A stretch of DNA of 58,442 bases, taken from positions 1 to 58,442 of the forward strand of contig DBIW01000037.1 in NCBI GenBank assembly GCA_002296965.1. Reading direction: 5' to 3'. The DNA is from Treponema sp. UBA792 (lineage in GTDB: Bacteria; Spirochaetota; Spirochaetia; Treponematales; Treponemataceae). The first letter of the stretch is position 1, and each line of letters opens with the position of its first letter. The notes below the pieces were generated by a model, which was not told the origin of the DNA, did no database searches, and saw nothing but the letters and a program-made list of their open reading frames with translations. Of the stretch, positions 47,536-56,921 are shown one piece after another. The translations under genes and the position numbers were made by a program.

Positions 47536-49242
47536 CTATTTTTTTCCCATCGCGGCTTTTTCCGCGGCGGCGCGGCGCTCTGCCTCTTTGTAATAGAATT
47601 TGTTAACCTCGTCGTATCCGTAGGACTTGGCGTCAGAAATCATCTTTGAGACGACAGAATCATATTCGGCGTCCGTCTTAGCATAAATCGCATTCCAAGA
47701 ACCGTTCTTTATACATTCCATAATCTGTTTGTTCTGGAGCTCCAGATCCTTGGGCATACTGTTGGAAGCATACAGAGAACCCGGTATGACATAGTAGTTT
47801 GTACTCTGCATATACTTGTCCGGAGTTGAGGCATTTGCCCATTCACGCCAGCTCTTCTCGATTTCTGTCTTTGCAGGAACCTGCTCTGACTCCCAGAAGT
47901 ATCTGTTGTAGACTTCGCCGTCAGTAAGAGGATTCTTACAGTCAAGTGTCCAGGTGGTGTTGTTAATCTGGAACGAACCGTCGTGGTAAGTTCCTTTATA
48001 AGGAGCCGGCATCTCGGTGTTGTTCTGATCGGCAAGCGCCTTCTTTCCGAATTCCGTAAGATAGGATTTTCCTTTCTTGATTTCCCAGATAACGCCCTCA
48101 GGACCATACTGACATGTCAGGAATCCTTTAGGTGTGCAGAACCAGTTGAGAATCGCCATACAAAGCTCCGGATAGGCAGTCTTTGAGCCGATTGTCCATA
48201 CCCGGTTTCCGCCGTAGACGCTCTGTCCGTATACCGCCGCACGTGCTTTTGCAGGAGCAACCGGGAACATTCCCTTTCCGGCATTCAGATGGGACTCGGA
48301 GTTGTATGTTCCGCTTGCCATCCAGTTGAAGATGTTCCAGAAAGCGGTTCCGTTCTGGTAGTCCTCGCTCATTCCGTTGTATTTCTGGGTAAGAGAGTCC
48401 GGATCGACAAGACCTTTCTGATTCAGCTTGTTCAGGAATTTAAGGCAGTACAGATACGGACTTCCCTCTTTGAGACACTCGATATATTTTCCTGTCTCGC
48501 TGTCAAAATGACCGAAACCGAACTCGTCGTATCCGAAATAAGCCGTAGCAAGAGCCTTTACATACATGACCATGTTTCCGTCCCAGTCATTGAACAGAGA
48601 AACACCGTAGGTTGTCTTGCCGTTGTCTCCCTTAGGACAGATTTCCTTCATCTTGGCAAGGACATCAACCATGTCATAGAGGTCATCGATTCTAGGCTTT
48701 CCGATCTGCTCGTACAAATCAAAACGCAGATCCCATGTATACATGAACTGCTGGATGTCTTTTGCGGATGTTGACACGCCGAATCCGAATCCGTGCAGCT
48801 TTTTGTCCTTGTTGACCATGAATTTGTTGTTCTGAAGAGCCATCTTCATGTTGGCGTTGATGTATGGGCCCCAAGTCTGGAGAAGTTTGTCCTCCTCCCA
48901 GTCGGCAAGAAGCCCCTTCTTAATCGCATCCTGATATTTCTGCGTATTGTCGCCCCATACGACGATGTCTCCGAGATTTCCGGCTTCCATACGGGTCTGA
49001 TACGCTCCGCCCACATCCGGAATGATATTGAGCTTTACATTGAATTTCTCAAGCATTATGTCCGCAAACCATCCGGTCTGAATTCCGGAATAGTTGGCAA
49101 GTTGGGAGAAAACATCAAGGGTTACAGTCTGCTTCGGTCTGATTTTCTTGATGTTTCCCTCTTCTTTCGGTGCGGCAGTAAGCACACCTGAAGCCATGAC
49201 AGCCATTCCCATGACTGCCGCGATTACTTTTGTACGTTTCAT
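47536..49242 (-). CDS. CUT1 family sugar-binding protein
   Basis: A 568-residue periplasmic solute-binding protein, family 1, large LplA/YtcQ type. After a signal peptide (about 1-24) comes 'VTLDVFSQLANYSGIQTGWFADIML'. Trp/Tyr-rich patches, as in 'NYYVIPGSLYASNSM' and 'AFWNIFNWMASGTYNS', could stack on sugar rings. The signal ends V-L-T-A-A-P-K and lacks a lipobox Cys, so it is not a lipoprotein. It is third in the order permease-permease-binding protein-DUF624, and no ATPase is encoded here. Large oligosaccharides from plant polymers are plausible ligands. Confidence 0.9.
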   Translation of the reverse strand: MKRTKVIAAVMGMAVMASGVLTAAPKEEGNIKKIRPKQTVTLDVFSQLANYSGIQTGWFADIMLEKFNVKLNIIPDVGGAYQTRMEAGNLGDIVVWGDNTQKYQDAIKKGLLADWEEDKLLQTWGPYINANMKMALQNNKFMVNKDKKLHGFGFGVSTSAKDIQQFMYTWDLRFDLYEQIGKPRIDDLYDMVDVLAKMKEICPKGDNGKTTYGVSLFNDWDGNMVMYVKALATAYFGYDEFGFGHFDSETGKYIECLKEGSPYLYCLKFLNKLNQKGLVDPDSLTQKYNGMSEDYQNGTAFWNIFNWMASGTYNSESHLNAGKGMFPVAPAKARAAVYGQSVYGGNRVWTIGSKTAYPELCMAILNWFCTPKGFLTCQYGPEGVIWEIKKGKSYLTEFGKKALADQNNTEMPAPYKGTYHDGSFQINNTTWTLDCKNPLTDGEVYNRYFWESEQVPAKTEIEKSWREWANASTPDKYMQSTNYYVIPGSLYASNSMPKDLELQNKQIMECIKNGSWNAIYAKTDAEYDSVVSKMISDAKSYGYDEVNKFYYKEAERRAAAEKAAMGKK

Positions 49243-49300
49243 TTTTCCTCCTAATTAAACGTAATAAAACAAATTTACATCGGCTCTGACCGGGCTTACG

Positions 49301-49318
49301 TGCGGAAAAGAATCCGCA
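49301..49318 (-). repeat. Small intercistronic hairpin before the sugar-binding protein gene
   Basis: TGCGGA and TCCGCA around AAAGAA. Without a U-tract it may be a stabilising or processing element that favours the binding-protein mRNA. Confidence 0.35.
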
Positions 49319-49331
49319 TGGGCGCAATCCG

Positions 49332-50234
49332 TCAGCCTTTTACGGCGCCGAGCATAAGTCCCTTTACAAAATATTTCTGCATAAAAGGATAGACACAGAG
49401 AATCGGAATGGCGGTGACCATAGCGACCGTATACTGAATTGATTTTGTGTTCAGCATCTCCATGCGCTGGGCTTCGGAAAGACCTGTCACCGAAGTTCCC
49501 ATTGAGGCGGCAAGATTGCTTGACTGGTTCAGATAAATGTAAAGACGTTCCTGAAGAGTCTTGAGATGAGGAGCGCTGGACATAAGAATCAGTGAATCCT
49601 GGAATGAATTCCAGTGTCCGACGGCGGCCCAGATTGCGATTGTCGCAAGAATAGGCTTGCTGAGCGGCCACACAATCTTTATAAAAATCGTCCAGTATGA
49701 GGCACCGTCGATGGCCGCGCTTTCCTGCAGCTCAGCCGGAATGGACTCGATGTAAGTTTTGACCATTATGATATTGTAGACATTCACAATTCCGGGAATT
49801 ATGTACGCAAGGAAATTGTTTGTAAGTCCGAGCATCTGCATTGTCGTGAACCAGGGAATCAGTCCGGCGCTGAAATACATCGTCACAATCATAAAGCGGT
49901 AGCAGAGCTTTCTGTGCCACATTTCGGTTTTCGTGACAAGATAACCGACAAAACCGGAAGCCGCGGTTGTCGTTATTGTTCCGATTACAGTTCTTGCGAC
50001 AGTCACGATAAACGCGCTTCCCAAATCATGGACATTGCGCAGCGCAAGATAATTCCTGAACGTTATTCCGCGCGGATAAAAATTTATAAGTCCCCTCGCG
50101 ACAAGTCCGTTATCGGAGATTGTGTTTATAAACAGATAATAGAACGGAAACACGCATATAAATGTAAAAATGATGAAAAATGCGTGATTGAGCACATTGA
50201 AAACTATATCGCCTAAAGAGCGTCTTTCAACCAT
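49332..50234 (-). CDS. CUT1 sugar ABC transporter permease (second subunit)
   Basis: A 300-residue inner-membrane permease of the MalG/LplC type with six predicted helices. The coupling motif 'ELQESAAIDGASYWTIFIKIVWPLSKP' spans about residues 185-210 and contacts an ATPase. The start at 50234 has GGAGG upstream; an in-frame ATG 27 bases earlier has none. It lies 57 bases after the fused permease gene on the same strand. Confidence 0.92.
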   Translation of the reverse strand: MVERRSLGDIVFNVLNHAFFIIFTFICVFPFYYLFINTISDNGLVARGLINFYPRGITFRNYLALRNVHDLGSAFIVTVARTVIGTITTTAASGFVGYLVTKTEMWHRKLCYRFMIVTMYFSAGLIPWFTTMQMLGLTNNFLAYIIPGIVNVYNIIMVKTYIESIPAELQESAAIDGASYWTIFIKIVWPLSKPILATIAIWAAVGHWNSFQDSLILMSSAPHLKTLQERLYIYLNQSSNLAASMGTSVTGLSEAQRMEMLNTKSIQYTVAMVTAIPILCVYPFMQKYFVKGLMLGAVKG

Positions 50235-50291
50235 AAAATTTAATCCTCCATAAAAAAACAAGTCAGAAACACAGCCAATCCCGATGACGGA

Positions 50292-52511
50292 TCAGAAAAT
50301 GCTTGAACCGCGGATCCACTTGGAAATCTTGTTGGTCGTAAACAGAAGCAGAACGCTTACAAGCGACTTGAACATACTGACAACCGTCGAGAACGGAATA
50401 TTGCTTCCGGAAGATGAGTCAAATGTCAGCTGATAGACATAAAGGTCAAGAACTTCTATAGGCCCTTTGTTCGTTGAATTCTTAAAGACAAGATACTGAT
50501 CCATTCCGTTGCTGAGAATATTCGAGACTGAAAGAATCAGAAGAACGATATATGTCGGAATAAGCTCCGGCAATGTGATATGCCAGATTCTCTGGAACCG
50601 TCCCGCGCCGTCAACCGTCGCGGCTTCATAAAGCTGCTGGTCAATTCCGCTGATTGCGGCGATGTACATAATCGCGCTCCATCCGAGCCCTTTCCAGATT
50701 CCCCACAGAAGCATTTTCAGCCATATATGAGAATCTCCCATCAGCATATTCTTGCCTTGTTCCCAGATTCCGTTGTGAACCATCAGGCTGCTTATAAATC
50801 CCTCTGTTCCGAAAATGCAGAATGCAATCGCATAGACCAGAACCCAGGAGATGAAATTCGGAACAGTAGTCAGCGTCTGAATGACACGGCGTGTAGTTCC
50901 GTTCCTGATTTCGGCAAGGAAAACAGCGAAAATCATCGGACACCAGCTTGTCAGAATTCCAAGACCGCTCATCGCAAGCGTGTTTTTCAGGACACGGAGA
51001 ATATCGCTTCTTGTGGCGGCATTCTCAAAAGGAGCCTTGAACCATTTGAGGCCGACCCACTTGTCCATAGAAAGAACATCACCCGGATTATAATCGAAGA
51101 AAGCGTAACGCCAGCCCCAAAGCGGCAGATATGCGAATATGAAAACCAGCAGCAGGAACGGCAGAATCATCAGGAAAAGCTGAAGCGGAGCGTCGATATG
51201 GCACTTCTCGTCCTTTGCCGGAAGAGGAGTTTTCAGGACGGAAATAAGCGCCGAGACAAAAATCACAGCCGACAGAACTCCAAAAATGACAATTCCTGAC
51301 GGCTCAAGCGGAGAAAGTTTATTGACGTTCGGGCTTGAGCTCATCAGCGTATAGGCATGGGAAATTCCGAACATCGAAAGGAATGTCACAGCGCTTCCTG
51401 CGATAATTGAAATATGGCCGTAAAATTTCAGCCTGTTGTTTCCGACCGACATACATGAGCCGGCACCGCAGGCAACAACCCCCAGACAGGCAAGCATACT
51501 TGAGAAGAACGCGATTCTCATCACGGACTCAGGCAGCCATCCGCGGATCAGAATTCTCTGCATATTCTCTGTATAAGTTCCGTAGAAAAAACCTGACGTA
51601 AACAGGGACACATTTCTGTTTATCTCCTCCGAAATGCGGGCAGGATTCGCCGCCGGAATAAACAGAAGGATAAAAAGCAGAAGAGCAAGAAGTCTGTATG
51701 TAAGACGGAAAGGAACAACGGAAAGAATGTCATCAGAATTTTCCTGCTGCCTGTCAAGGAAGAGCGCGGCTGCGGCGAAGGCAAAGGCGATGAGCGAGAA
51801 TGTGACAAAAACCGGAATTCCACGCGGAGAATACGCTCCGACATCAAGCATATCCATTGAGGAGGAAAGTTTTGAATATGCGGTGTTGAAGTTCAGCATA
51901 CTCAGAGCCACAAGCACACAACCGACAAGAACCACCATATAACCGATTTTTCTTGCCTTTTTTCCGCCAAAAGACAGATAGAATCCCGCGATACAGACCA
52001 GAACCGCCGCCACGGTAAGGATGGACGCGAACCGGTCGAAATTCATCGCATCCGCAATTTCCGGGTGGTTTTCCGAAAAACCTTTCCATACATCGCCGTA
52101 TTTTATGGCGGTTATTTCTTCCGCAACGGCTGATCCAAATTCCGAATCATCATCATAATCAGAATCATCGGCATCGCTTCCGTCATCCGATGCGGCCATC
52201 ATCTCCATTGCGGCGTAGAAATCATCATAAGAGGTATCGCCGTCAAGGGAAAACGCCTCAAGCCCGCCGGCTTCAGAATCCGCAGAATCGGACTTATCCA
52301 ATGCGACAATATCGGAAGTAAGGCTTCTGAAGAAAAACGCGGATTTTATAAGGGAAACATCTTTTGCTATGTTACTTGAAATTCGTGCGGGATTTATGCC
52401 TGCTATGAAAAGAAGCGCAAACAGTAAAAGAACGGAAATTTTTGAGCCACAGCTGAAAATCCCGGAAAGGATTGAGCCGGAGCCATGATTTTTGTCATCA
52501 ATCGTTTTCAA
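50292..52511 (-). CDS. CUT1 permease fused to a duplicated N-terminal membrane module
   Basis: A 739-residue protein, more than twice the usual permease length. The last 295 residues (about 445-739) are an LplB/MalF-type permease with 'YEAATVDGAGRFQRIW' as coupling motif. Before it lie two homologous membrane units, about 25-253 and 271-428. Shared landmarks are N-P-A-R-I-S (40-45, 289-294), V-S-L-I-K-S-A-F-F-F (52-61) against V-S-L-F-T-S-G-F-F-Y (301-310), and 'LSMLNFNTAY' (203-212) against 'LSMFGISHAY' (378-387). Each is then followed by S-S-S and a P-x-G-I-x-V-F segment. The first unit holds an acidic, Asp/Ser-rich insert (71-150). The start is TTG with GAGGTG six bases upstream. The module has no role I recognise. 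Confidence 0.85.
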   Translation of the reverse strand: MKTIDDKNHGSGSILSGIFSCGSKISVLLLFALLFIAGINPARISSNIAKDVSLIKSAFFFRSLTSDIVALDKSDSADSEAGGLEAFSLDGDTSYDDFYAAMEMMAASDDGSDADDSDYDDDSEFGSAVAEEITAIKYGDVWKGFSENHPEIADAMNFDRFASILTVAAVLVCIAGFYLSFGGKKARKIGYMVVLVGCVLVALSMLNFNTAYSKLSSSMDMLDVGAYSPRGIPVFVTFSLIAFAFAAAALFLDRQQENSDDILSVVPFRLTYRLLALLLFILLFIPAANPARISEEINRNVSLFTSGFFYGTYTENMQRILIRGWLPESVMRIAFFSSMLACLGVVACGAGSCMSVGNNRLKFYGHISIIAGSAVTFLSMFGISHAYTLMSSSPNVNKLSPLEPSGIVIFGVLSAVIFVSALISVLKTPLPAKDEKCHIDAPLQLFLMILPFLLLVFIFAYLPLWGWRYAFFDYNPGDVLSMDKWVGLKWFKAPFENAATRSDILRVLKNTLAMSGLGILTSWCPMIFAVFLAEIRNGTTRRVIQTLTTVPNFISWVLVYAIAFCIFGTEGFISSLMVHNGIWEQGKNMLMGDSHIWLKMLLWGIWKGLGWSAIMYIAAISGIDQQLYEAATVDGAGRFQRIWHITLPELIPTYIVLLILSVSNILSNGMDQYLVFKNSTNKGPIEVLDLYVYQLTFDSSSGSNIPFSTVVSMFKSLVSVLLLFTTNKISKWIRGSSIF

Positions 52512-52689
52512 AAATACACCTCAGATAAAAAGTCTGGGAAGCATTATATACCTACATGAAGAAAAACAAAATGTAAAGTTTCTTAGATTTTTTAATCAGA
52601 TTAATTGAAATTTTTTATTCCGCAGAAAGCCGCTCATTTTTATAGACGGAAAGAATACTTTTTCTTATCTTTGTGGCAGGAGGATTTTT
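52512..52689. other. Divergent promoter region between the fused permease gene and trxA
   Basis: 178 AT-rich bases. On the minus strand a TATAAT lies at about 52546-52551, serving the sugar-transport operon. On the plus strand GCAGGAGG (52675-52682) is the trxA ribosome site. I see no clear operator. Confidence 0.5.
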
Positions 52690-52998
52690 ATGGCTACAGT
52701 TAATATAACAGGAAAAAATTTCCAGGAGGAAGTTCTTTCATGCGACAGGCCTGTTCTTGTGGATTTCTGGGCCGGATGGTGCGGACCGTGCCGCACGCTT
52801 TCTCCGGTAATCGACGAAATTTCGGAGGAGCATCCGGAAATAAAAGTAGGAAAAATCAACGTGGACGACGAGACGGGACTTGCGGCCAAATTCAACGTGA
52901 TGAGCATTCCTTTTGTGGCAGTGTTCAAGAACGGCGAGATGACGGCCTCTTCCGTAGGAGTCCGCCCGAAGGATGAGATTCTCAGTCTTCTTGACTGA
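52690..52998 (+). CDS. trxA: Thioredoxin
   Basis: A 102-residue thioredoxin with the redox pair C31/C34 in W-C-G-P-C, the conserved D25 ('VDFWAGW') and the cis-proline in 'MSIPFVAVF'. It reduces protein disulfides in the cytoplasm and supplies electrons to reductases. It has a strong GGAGG site and stands alone. Its last 17 bases overlap the end of the serine hydrolase gene on the other strand. Confidence 0.95.
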   Translation: MATVNITGKNFQEEVLSCDRPVLVDFWAGWCGPCRTLSPVIDEISEEHPEIKVGKINVDDETGLAAKFNVMSIPFVAVFKNGEMTASSVGVRPKDEILSLLD

Positions 52999-54088
52999 AG
53001 GAAGGCGCGGCATGGCTGAGATACAGTTTTCTCAGAATGCCGGCAAAAACCGTCGCATTGCATTCATACACCGGACAGTTCGACAGGACAATTATGGAAA
53101 CCTTCTCGTCAATGTAATAGACATTATACGAATTGAACACGTCCGTCACCCCGCCGTGCAGAATCGAATCTTCAAAACGGTAGACACCGTAACCGTAGGA
53201 GCGGCTTTCGGTCATCTCCCGGAATGATTTTTTCCTTATGACGCGGCCTGAAGCAAGCGCCGTGTTCCACCGGAAAAGGTCTATCACATTTGAATTTACG
53301 CTTGAGCACCCCAGCGCGAGACTTTCCGGAATACTGTAATAGAGCGAAGCGGAATCATATCCCTTTGTGTCGGTTCCCTGAAATTCGACATTTGAGGAAG
53401 CCATCCCGCATTTTTCAAAAATATTTCTGCGGATATAATCCTCGTAGCTCATGCCGGAAACTTTTTCGATTATCATAGCAAGAAGATAATAATCCGTGTT
53501 GCAGTAGAAATATGTCCGCCCCGGCTCGGTGACAAGCGGAGCATCGTAGAAATTTTTGAGGACAATATCGCGTTCAAGCGGAAGGCAGGCCCTCTCTTTC
53601 CGGCGGATCTCAGCATTGACAGCTGGCGGAAAAAAATCATCCGGAGAATTTATATAATCCGTAAGTCCGGACCGCATTGTCAGAAGCATCTTCACGGTGA
53701 TTTTGTCGCCGTATCTATAGCCTTCAAAGAATTTTCCGATTTTATCTTCAAGAGAAAGGAGCTTCCGGTCTCGGAGCTGGAGCACTGCTGCGGCCGTCAT
53801 CTGTTTTGTTATTGAGCCTGTCTCAAAAACAGAATTCATCGTGACAGGAGGAGCGGCCGGATTCCTTCTGTCGGAGGAACCGTAGCCCTTCGCAAAAATC
53901 ACATCCTGTCCTTTTGCCACAAGAACCGCCCCCGAAAAGCCCTTCTTTTTCAGCATACCGTCAGCGACCGCCACGAATCCGGAATAATCCGGGTTTTCAA
54001 CAGAATCCCCCTCATATTTCCTGTCCGCAACGGATGAACATGAAACGAGGCAAAAAACCGCCGTAAGAAGAAAGACAGCGCTTCTCAC
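52982..54088 (-). CDS. Beta-lactamase-family serine hydrolase, lipoprotein
   Basis: A 368-residue lipoprotein (lipobox L-V-S-C, Cys17) of the class C beta-lactamase/penicillin-binding fold. Catalytic S92-x-x-K95 lies in G-S-I-T-K, the Y-x-N motif is seen in 'YFYCNTDYY', and a late H-G-G in 'ILHGGVTDVF' replaces the K-T-G motif, as in family members acting as esterases or peptidases. Resistance to antibiotics should not be assumed. The start is GTG with CGGAGA upstream. Its 3' end overlaps trxA tail-to-tail by 17 bases. Target is probably cell wall or ester bonds in the periplasm. Confidence 0.88.
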   Translation of the reverse strand: MRSAVFLLTAVFCLVSCSSVADRKYEGDSVENPDYSGFVAVADGMLKKKGFSGAVLVAKGQDVIFAKGYGSSDRRNPAAPPVTMNSVFETGSITKQMTAAAVLQLRDRKLLSLEDKIGKFFEGYRYGDKITVKMLLTMRSGLTDYINSPDDFFPPAVNAEIRRKERACLPLERDIVLKNFYDAPLVTEPGRTYFYCNTDYYLLAMIIEKVSGMSYEDYIRRNIFEKCGMASSNVEFQGTDTKGYDSASLYYSIPESLALGCSSVNSNVIDLFRWNTALASGRVIRKKSFREMTESRSYGYGVYRFEDSILHGGVTDVFNSYNVYYIDEKVSIIVLSNCPVYECNATVFAGILRKLYLSHAAPSFSQED

Positions 54089-54146
54089 AAAATTCTCCGC
54101 TGGATCTGCGCACGGAGAACAGATTCCAAAGTCTCCGCGCGCGAAA

Positions 54147-55760
54147 TCACCTGTTCTTGTTTATGATCCTTGACTCGTATTTTCCGGTCGCAATGTCGAT
54201 ATATCTGACAAAAAGAGAGACCTTGTTGTCCTTGTCAAGCGAATTCCAAATAAGCTCCGCGAATTCATCTATGTTGCCGCGGAGTCCGACTTTTACAGGC
54301 TCGCCCGCAAATGAGGGAAGAGGATTTCCGTCATTCATATAAGTGTGGATATAGCGACCCTCTCCGGCGGCGGGATTTTCGTATTCGAACGTCTGCCTGA
54401 GCGTACATTCCGGATCTCCGCCGTCACTTTTCAATATCGAAAGCGCATAAGAAAGCCGCCCGTCCTCCAGGTCAAGCACGCTTGAGATTCTCGGCGTAAA
54501 ATTCGGCTCATCATGCTCATATTTTCTGCCGCGTAAAGACTGCTCAAAGGTCAGTCCCTTTTTCATTCCCTCAAAAACAGTGTCGGTCTGGTCGCCGTTT
54601 GTCACAATCGTCTTTTTTCCCAGAACCTTTACCGCTGAATAAATTATCAGGCTCGGATCTCCGGCCACAAGAGACGGATCAAACGCCTGAGTTCTTATGC
54701 CCTCACCTTCCTCGACAAAAATTCTGTTGCGGCTGCCGGCGCTCCGTCCCATCGTCCAGTAGGCGGAGACCGCATATCTTCCGTCCTCGGAACGTCCGGC
54801 GATTATTCCGCGCCCAGGATAGGAGACAGAGGAAAGCTCCTCCGAAACGGAATGAACTCCGCGCAAAAGCTCCGCCTCATCATGCTGACGGGCAAGGATT
54901 TCCATAACGCCATCCACCGTTTTCTGCTTGGGATCAGGCTCGTCCGGCGGCAGCGAATCAAGCACCTGCTTGCGGTAAGACTTGCAGTCCATCACAGGAC
55001 TCGCCGTAAGCACCACTTTATCCTTACGGACAATATCGGAAAGCATGTCATCCGGAGAATACGGATTTATGTGAAGGCAGTTTCCGTTTATCGACACAAG
55101 AATCATAACGTCAAAAAGACGCAGATAGCTGTCTATCTCACGGAGCCCCTTTTTCGTCTCCATGTTTCCCGGACGGTAGCGTGTTCCGCTCGGAAACACA
55201 AGAATCACCTGGCCGCGCTTCTTGCAGTCGTCCATCGCGCGCATTGCAGAAAGATTGATTTTTCTGGCCCGCTTCTCCTCCTCGGCCTTCTCCTCGCTGG
55301 ATACGGAATCCCGGCTTTCGACCGCGTTCAGGCTGCGCGTCGGATAAATCACAACTCTGGTAAAACCTTCCGCAAACGCCCGGACCATCGGGCTTGCCTC
55401 GTTGAGCTTCATTCCTGCCACCGCAACGATTCTTGACGCAAGATCAGAAGCCCAGTCCTCACCCTGATTCTGGAGAAGATAGACAATCGCAGGAAGATCA
55501 AGGTTTGTGTAATGCTCCATCAGAATCAGACCACGCTTGCCCTCATTTGCGACGGCATTGTAAAAAGCCTTGAAATTCTCGATATTTCCAAGTCCGGATC
55601 CGGCAAGAAAATTCTCCCGAAGAATCATGTCCATATATTTACGGGTTTCGGGATTCGCCTCCTCGTAAACCTTGGACTCATCTATTTTGGCCGCGGCATG
55701 GGAAACAGCCGCCATCTCGGTAAAGAATTTTCCGTATTTTTCTTTGAGTGTCATTTCCAT
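54147..55760 (-). CDS. Acyltransferase (PlsC-like) fused to IMP cyclohydrolase (PurO-like)
   Basis: A 537-residue two-domain protein read as one open frame. Residues 1-300 are a glycerolipid acyltransferase: the H-x4-D motif is H83-Y-T-N-L-D88, and F-P-S-G-T-R (189-194) is the substrate motif. This is the type that acylates lysophosphatidic acid. Residues 305-537 match PurO-type IMP cyclohydrolase (PF07826): 'YPGRGIIAGRSEDG' (314-327), 'MGRSAGSRNRIF' (337-348), N-G-D-Q-T-D-T (388-394), 'FTPRIS', 'IHTYMNDGNPLPSFAGEP' and 'DNKVSLFVRYID'. That half closes the purine ring to IMP and would supply the step missing from the AICARFT gene at 42634-43809. The start has AGGA upstream. I know no precedent for this fusion but cannot search. 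Confidence 0.88.
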   Translation of the reverse strand: MEMTLKEKYGKFFTEMAAVSHAAAKIDESKVYEEANPETRKYMDMILRENFLAGSGLGNIENFKAFYNAVANEGKRGLILMEHYTNLDLPAIVYLLQNQGEDWASDLASRIVAVAGMKLNEASPMVRAFAEGFTRVVIYPTRSLNAVESRDSVSSEEKAEEEKRARKINLSAMRAMDDCKKRGQVILVFPSGTRYRPGNMETKKGLREIDSYLRLFDVMILVSINGNCLHINPYSPDDMLSDIVRKDKVVLTASPVMDCKSYRKQVLDSLPPDEPDPKQKTVDGVMEILARQHDEAELLRGVHSVSEELSSVSYPGRGIIAGRSEDGRYAVSAYWTMGRSAGSRNRIFVEEGEGIRTQAFDPSLVAGDPSLIIYSAVKVLGKKTIVTNGDQTDTVFEGMKKGLTFEQSLRGRKYEHDEPNFTPRISSVLDLEDGRLSYALSILKSDGGDPECTLRQTFEYENPAAGEGRYIHTYMNDGNPLPSFAGEPVKVGLRGNIDEFAELIWNSLDKDNKVSLFVRYIDIATGKYESRIINKNR

Positions 55761-55772
55761 AAAAAAATCCTG

Positions 55773-56903
55773 TCAAACGTTGAATTTAAAGAACAGAACG
55801 TCTCCATCCTGAACAACATAATCCTTGCCTTCCTGACGGAATTTTCCGGCTTCCTTTATTTTCTGTTCAGTTCCGTACTGCCTGAGATCATCCACCGTAT
55901 AAGCCTCCGCCCTGATAAAGCCCTTCTCAAAATCGGTATGAATAACTCCGGCAGCCTTAGGAGCGGTGTCTCCGGCATGAATAGTCCAGGCACGACATTC
56001 GTCCGGACCGCCTGTAAAGAACGTTCTTAGTCCCATCAGATGATACGCTTTTCTCGCAAGGACAGCCAGACCGGACTCCGAAAGTCCGACGGAATCCATA
56101 AAATCCTTTCTGTCCGCCGGATCCGTTATCTCGGAAAGATCCGCCTCGAATTTTCCGCAGATCACCACAACCTCGGCCTTGTCTTCCGCGGCGTATCTGT
56201 TCACCATCTCGACGTATCTGTTTGTTCCCCCGGCGATTGAGTCCTCGTCCACATTGGCGACATACAGAACCGGCTTCATCGTAAGGAGGAACATATCCCT
56301 GACCGCATTCTTCTCGTCGTCGGTAAGATCCGCGGCACGGGCACACTTTCCGTCCTGAAGAAGCGGCTTTATCTTTGCCACCGCGCTTATCCAGGGAGCG
56401 TACTTTTTCTCCTCCTCCTTTCCAAGCGAACGGATTGCCCTAGTCACCTTGTCCTGACGTTTTTCGATTGTATCAAGATCGGCCTGCGCAAGCTCCCAGT
56501 TTATTGTAAGAATATCGCTTTCAGGATCCACCGGAGCCGCCTCGTTCGCATTGTCGCGGACGTGCATTATATCAGGATTGTCAAAACAGCGGACAACGTG
56601 CGCAATCACCGAACACTCACGGATGTTCGCAAGAAATTTGTTGCCCAGTCCTTCTCCCTGCGAGGCGCCTTTTATAAGGCCCGCAATATCCACAAATTTG
56701 ACCGCCGCCGGTGTCTTCTTTTTCGGCTGGAACACATCAGCTATAAAATCAAGACGGCTGTCGGGAAGATCCACGATTCCTACGTTCGGATCAATCGTAC
56801 AGAAAGGAAAATTCTCCGCCGCGGCAGGAGCCGCCGTAAGAGCAGAAAAAATGGTGGACTTTCCGACATTCGGAAGCCCGACTATACCACACTCTAATGC
56901 CAT
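55773..56903 (-). CDS. ychF: Redox-regulated ATPase YchF (Obg family)
   Basis: A 376-residue P-loop protein. G1 is G-L-P-N-V-G-K-S-T near residue 8. The G4 position reads N-V-D-E, the N-x-x-E form that gives YchF its ATP preference. The TGS domain is at the C-terminus ('[35 protein letters not shown]'). It associates with ribosomes and affects stress responses. A GAGGTTATT site precedes the ATG. It follows the two small genes on the same strand and lies 12 bases before the fusion gene. Confidence 0.95.
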   Translation of the reverse strand: MALECGIVGLPNVGKSTIFSALTAAPAAAENFPFCTIDPNVGIVDLPDSRLDFIADVFQPKKKTPAAVKFVDIAGLIKGASQGEGLGNKFLANIRECSVIAHVVRCFDNPDIMHVRDNANEAAPVDPESDILTINWELAQADLDTIEKRQDKVTRAIRSLGKEEEKKYAPWISAVAKIKPLLQDGKCARAADLTDDEKNAVRDMFLLTMKPVLYVANVDEDSIAGGTNRYVEMVNRYAAEDKAEVVVICGKFEADLSEITDPADRKDFMDSVGLSESGLAVLARKAYHLMGLRTFFTGGPDECRAWTIHAGDTAPKAAGVIHTDFEKGFIRAEAYTVDDLRQYGTEQKIKEAGKFRQEGKDYVVQDGDVLFFKFNV

Positions 56904-56921
56904 AATAACCTCAAGATATTT

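Noticed and set aside
52982..54088. Antibiotic-resistance beta-lactamase
   Set aside because: The fold is shared with many esterases and peptidases, and the K-T-G motif is replaced by H-G-G; resistance cannot be claimed.
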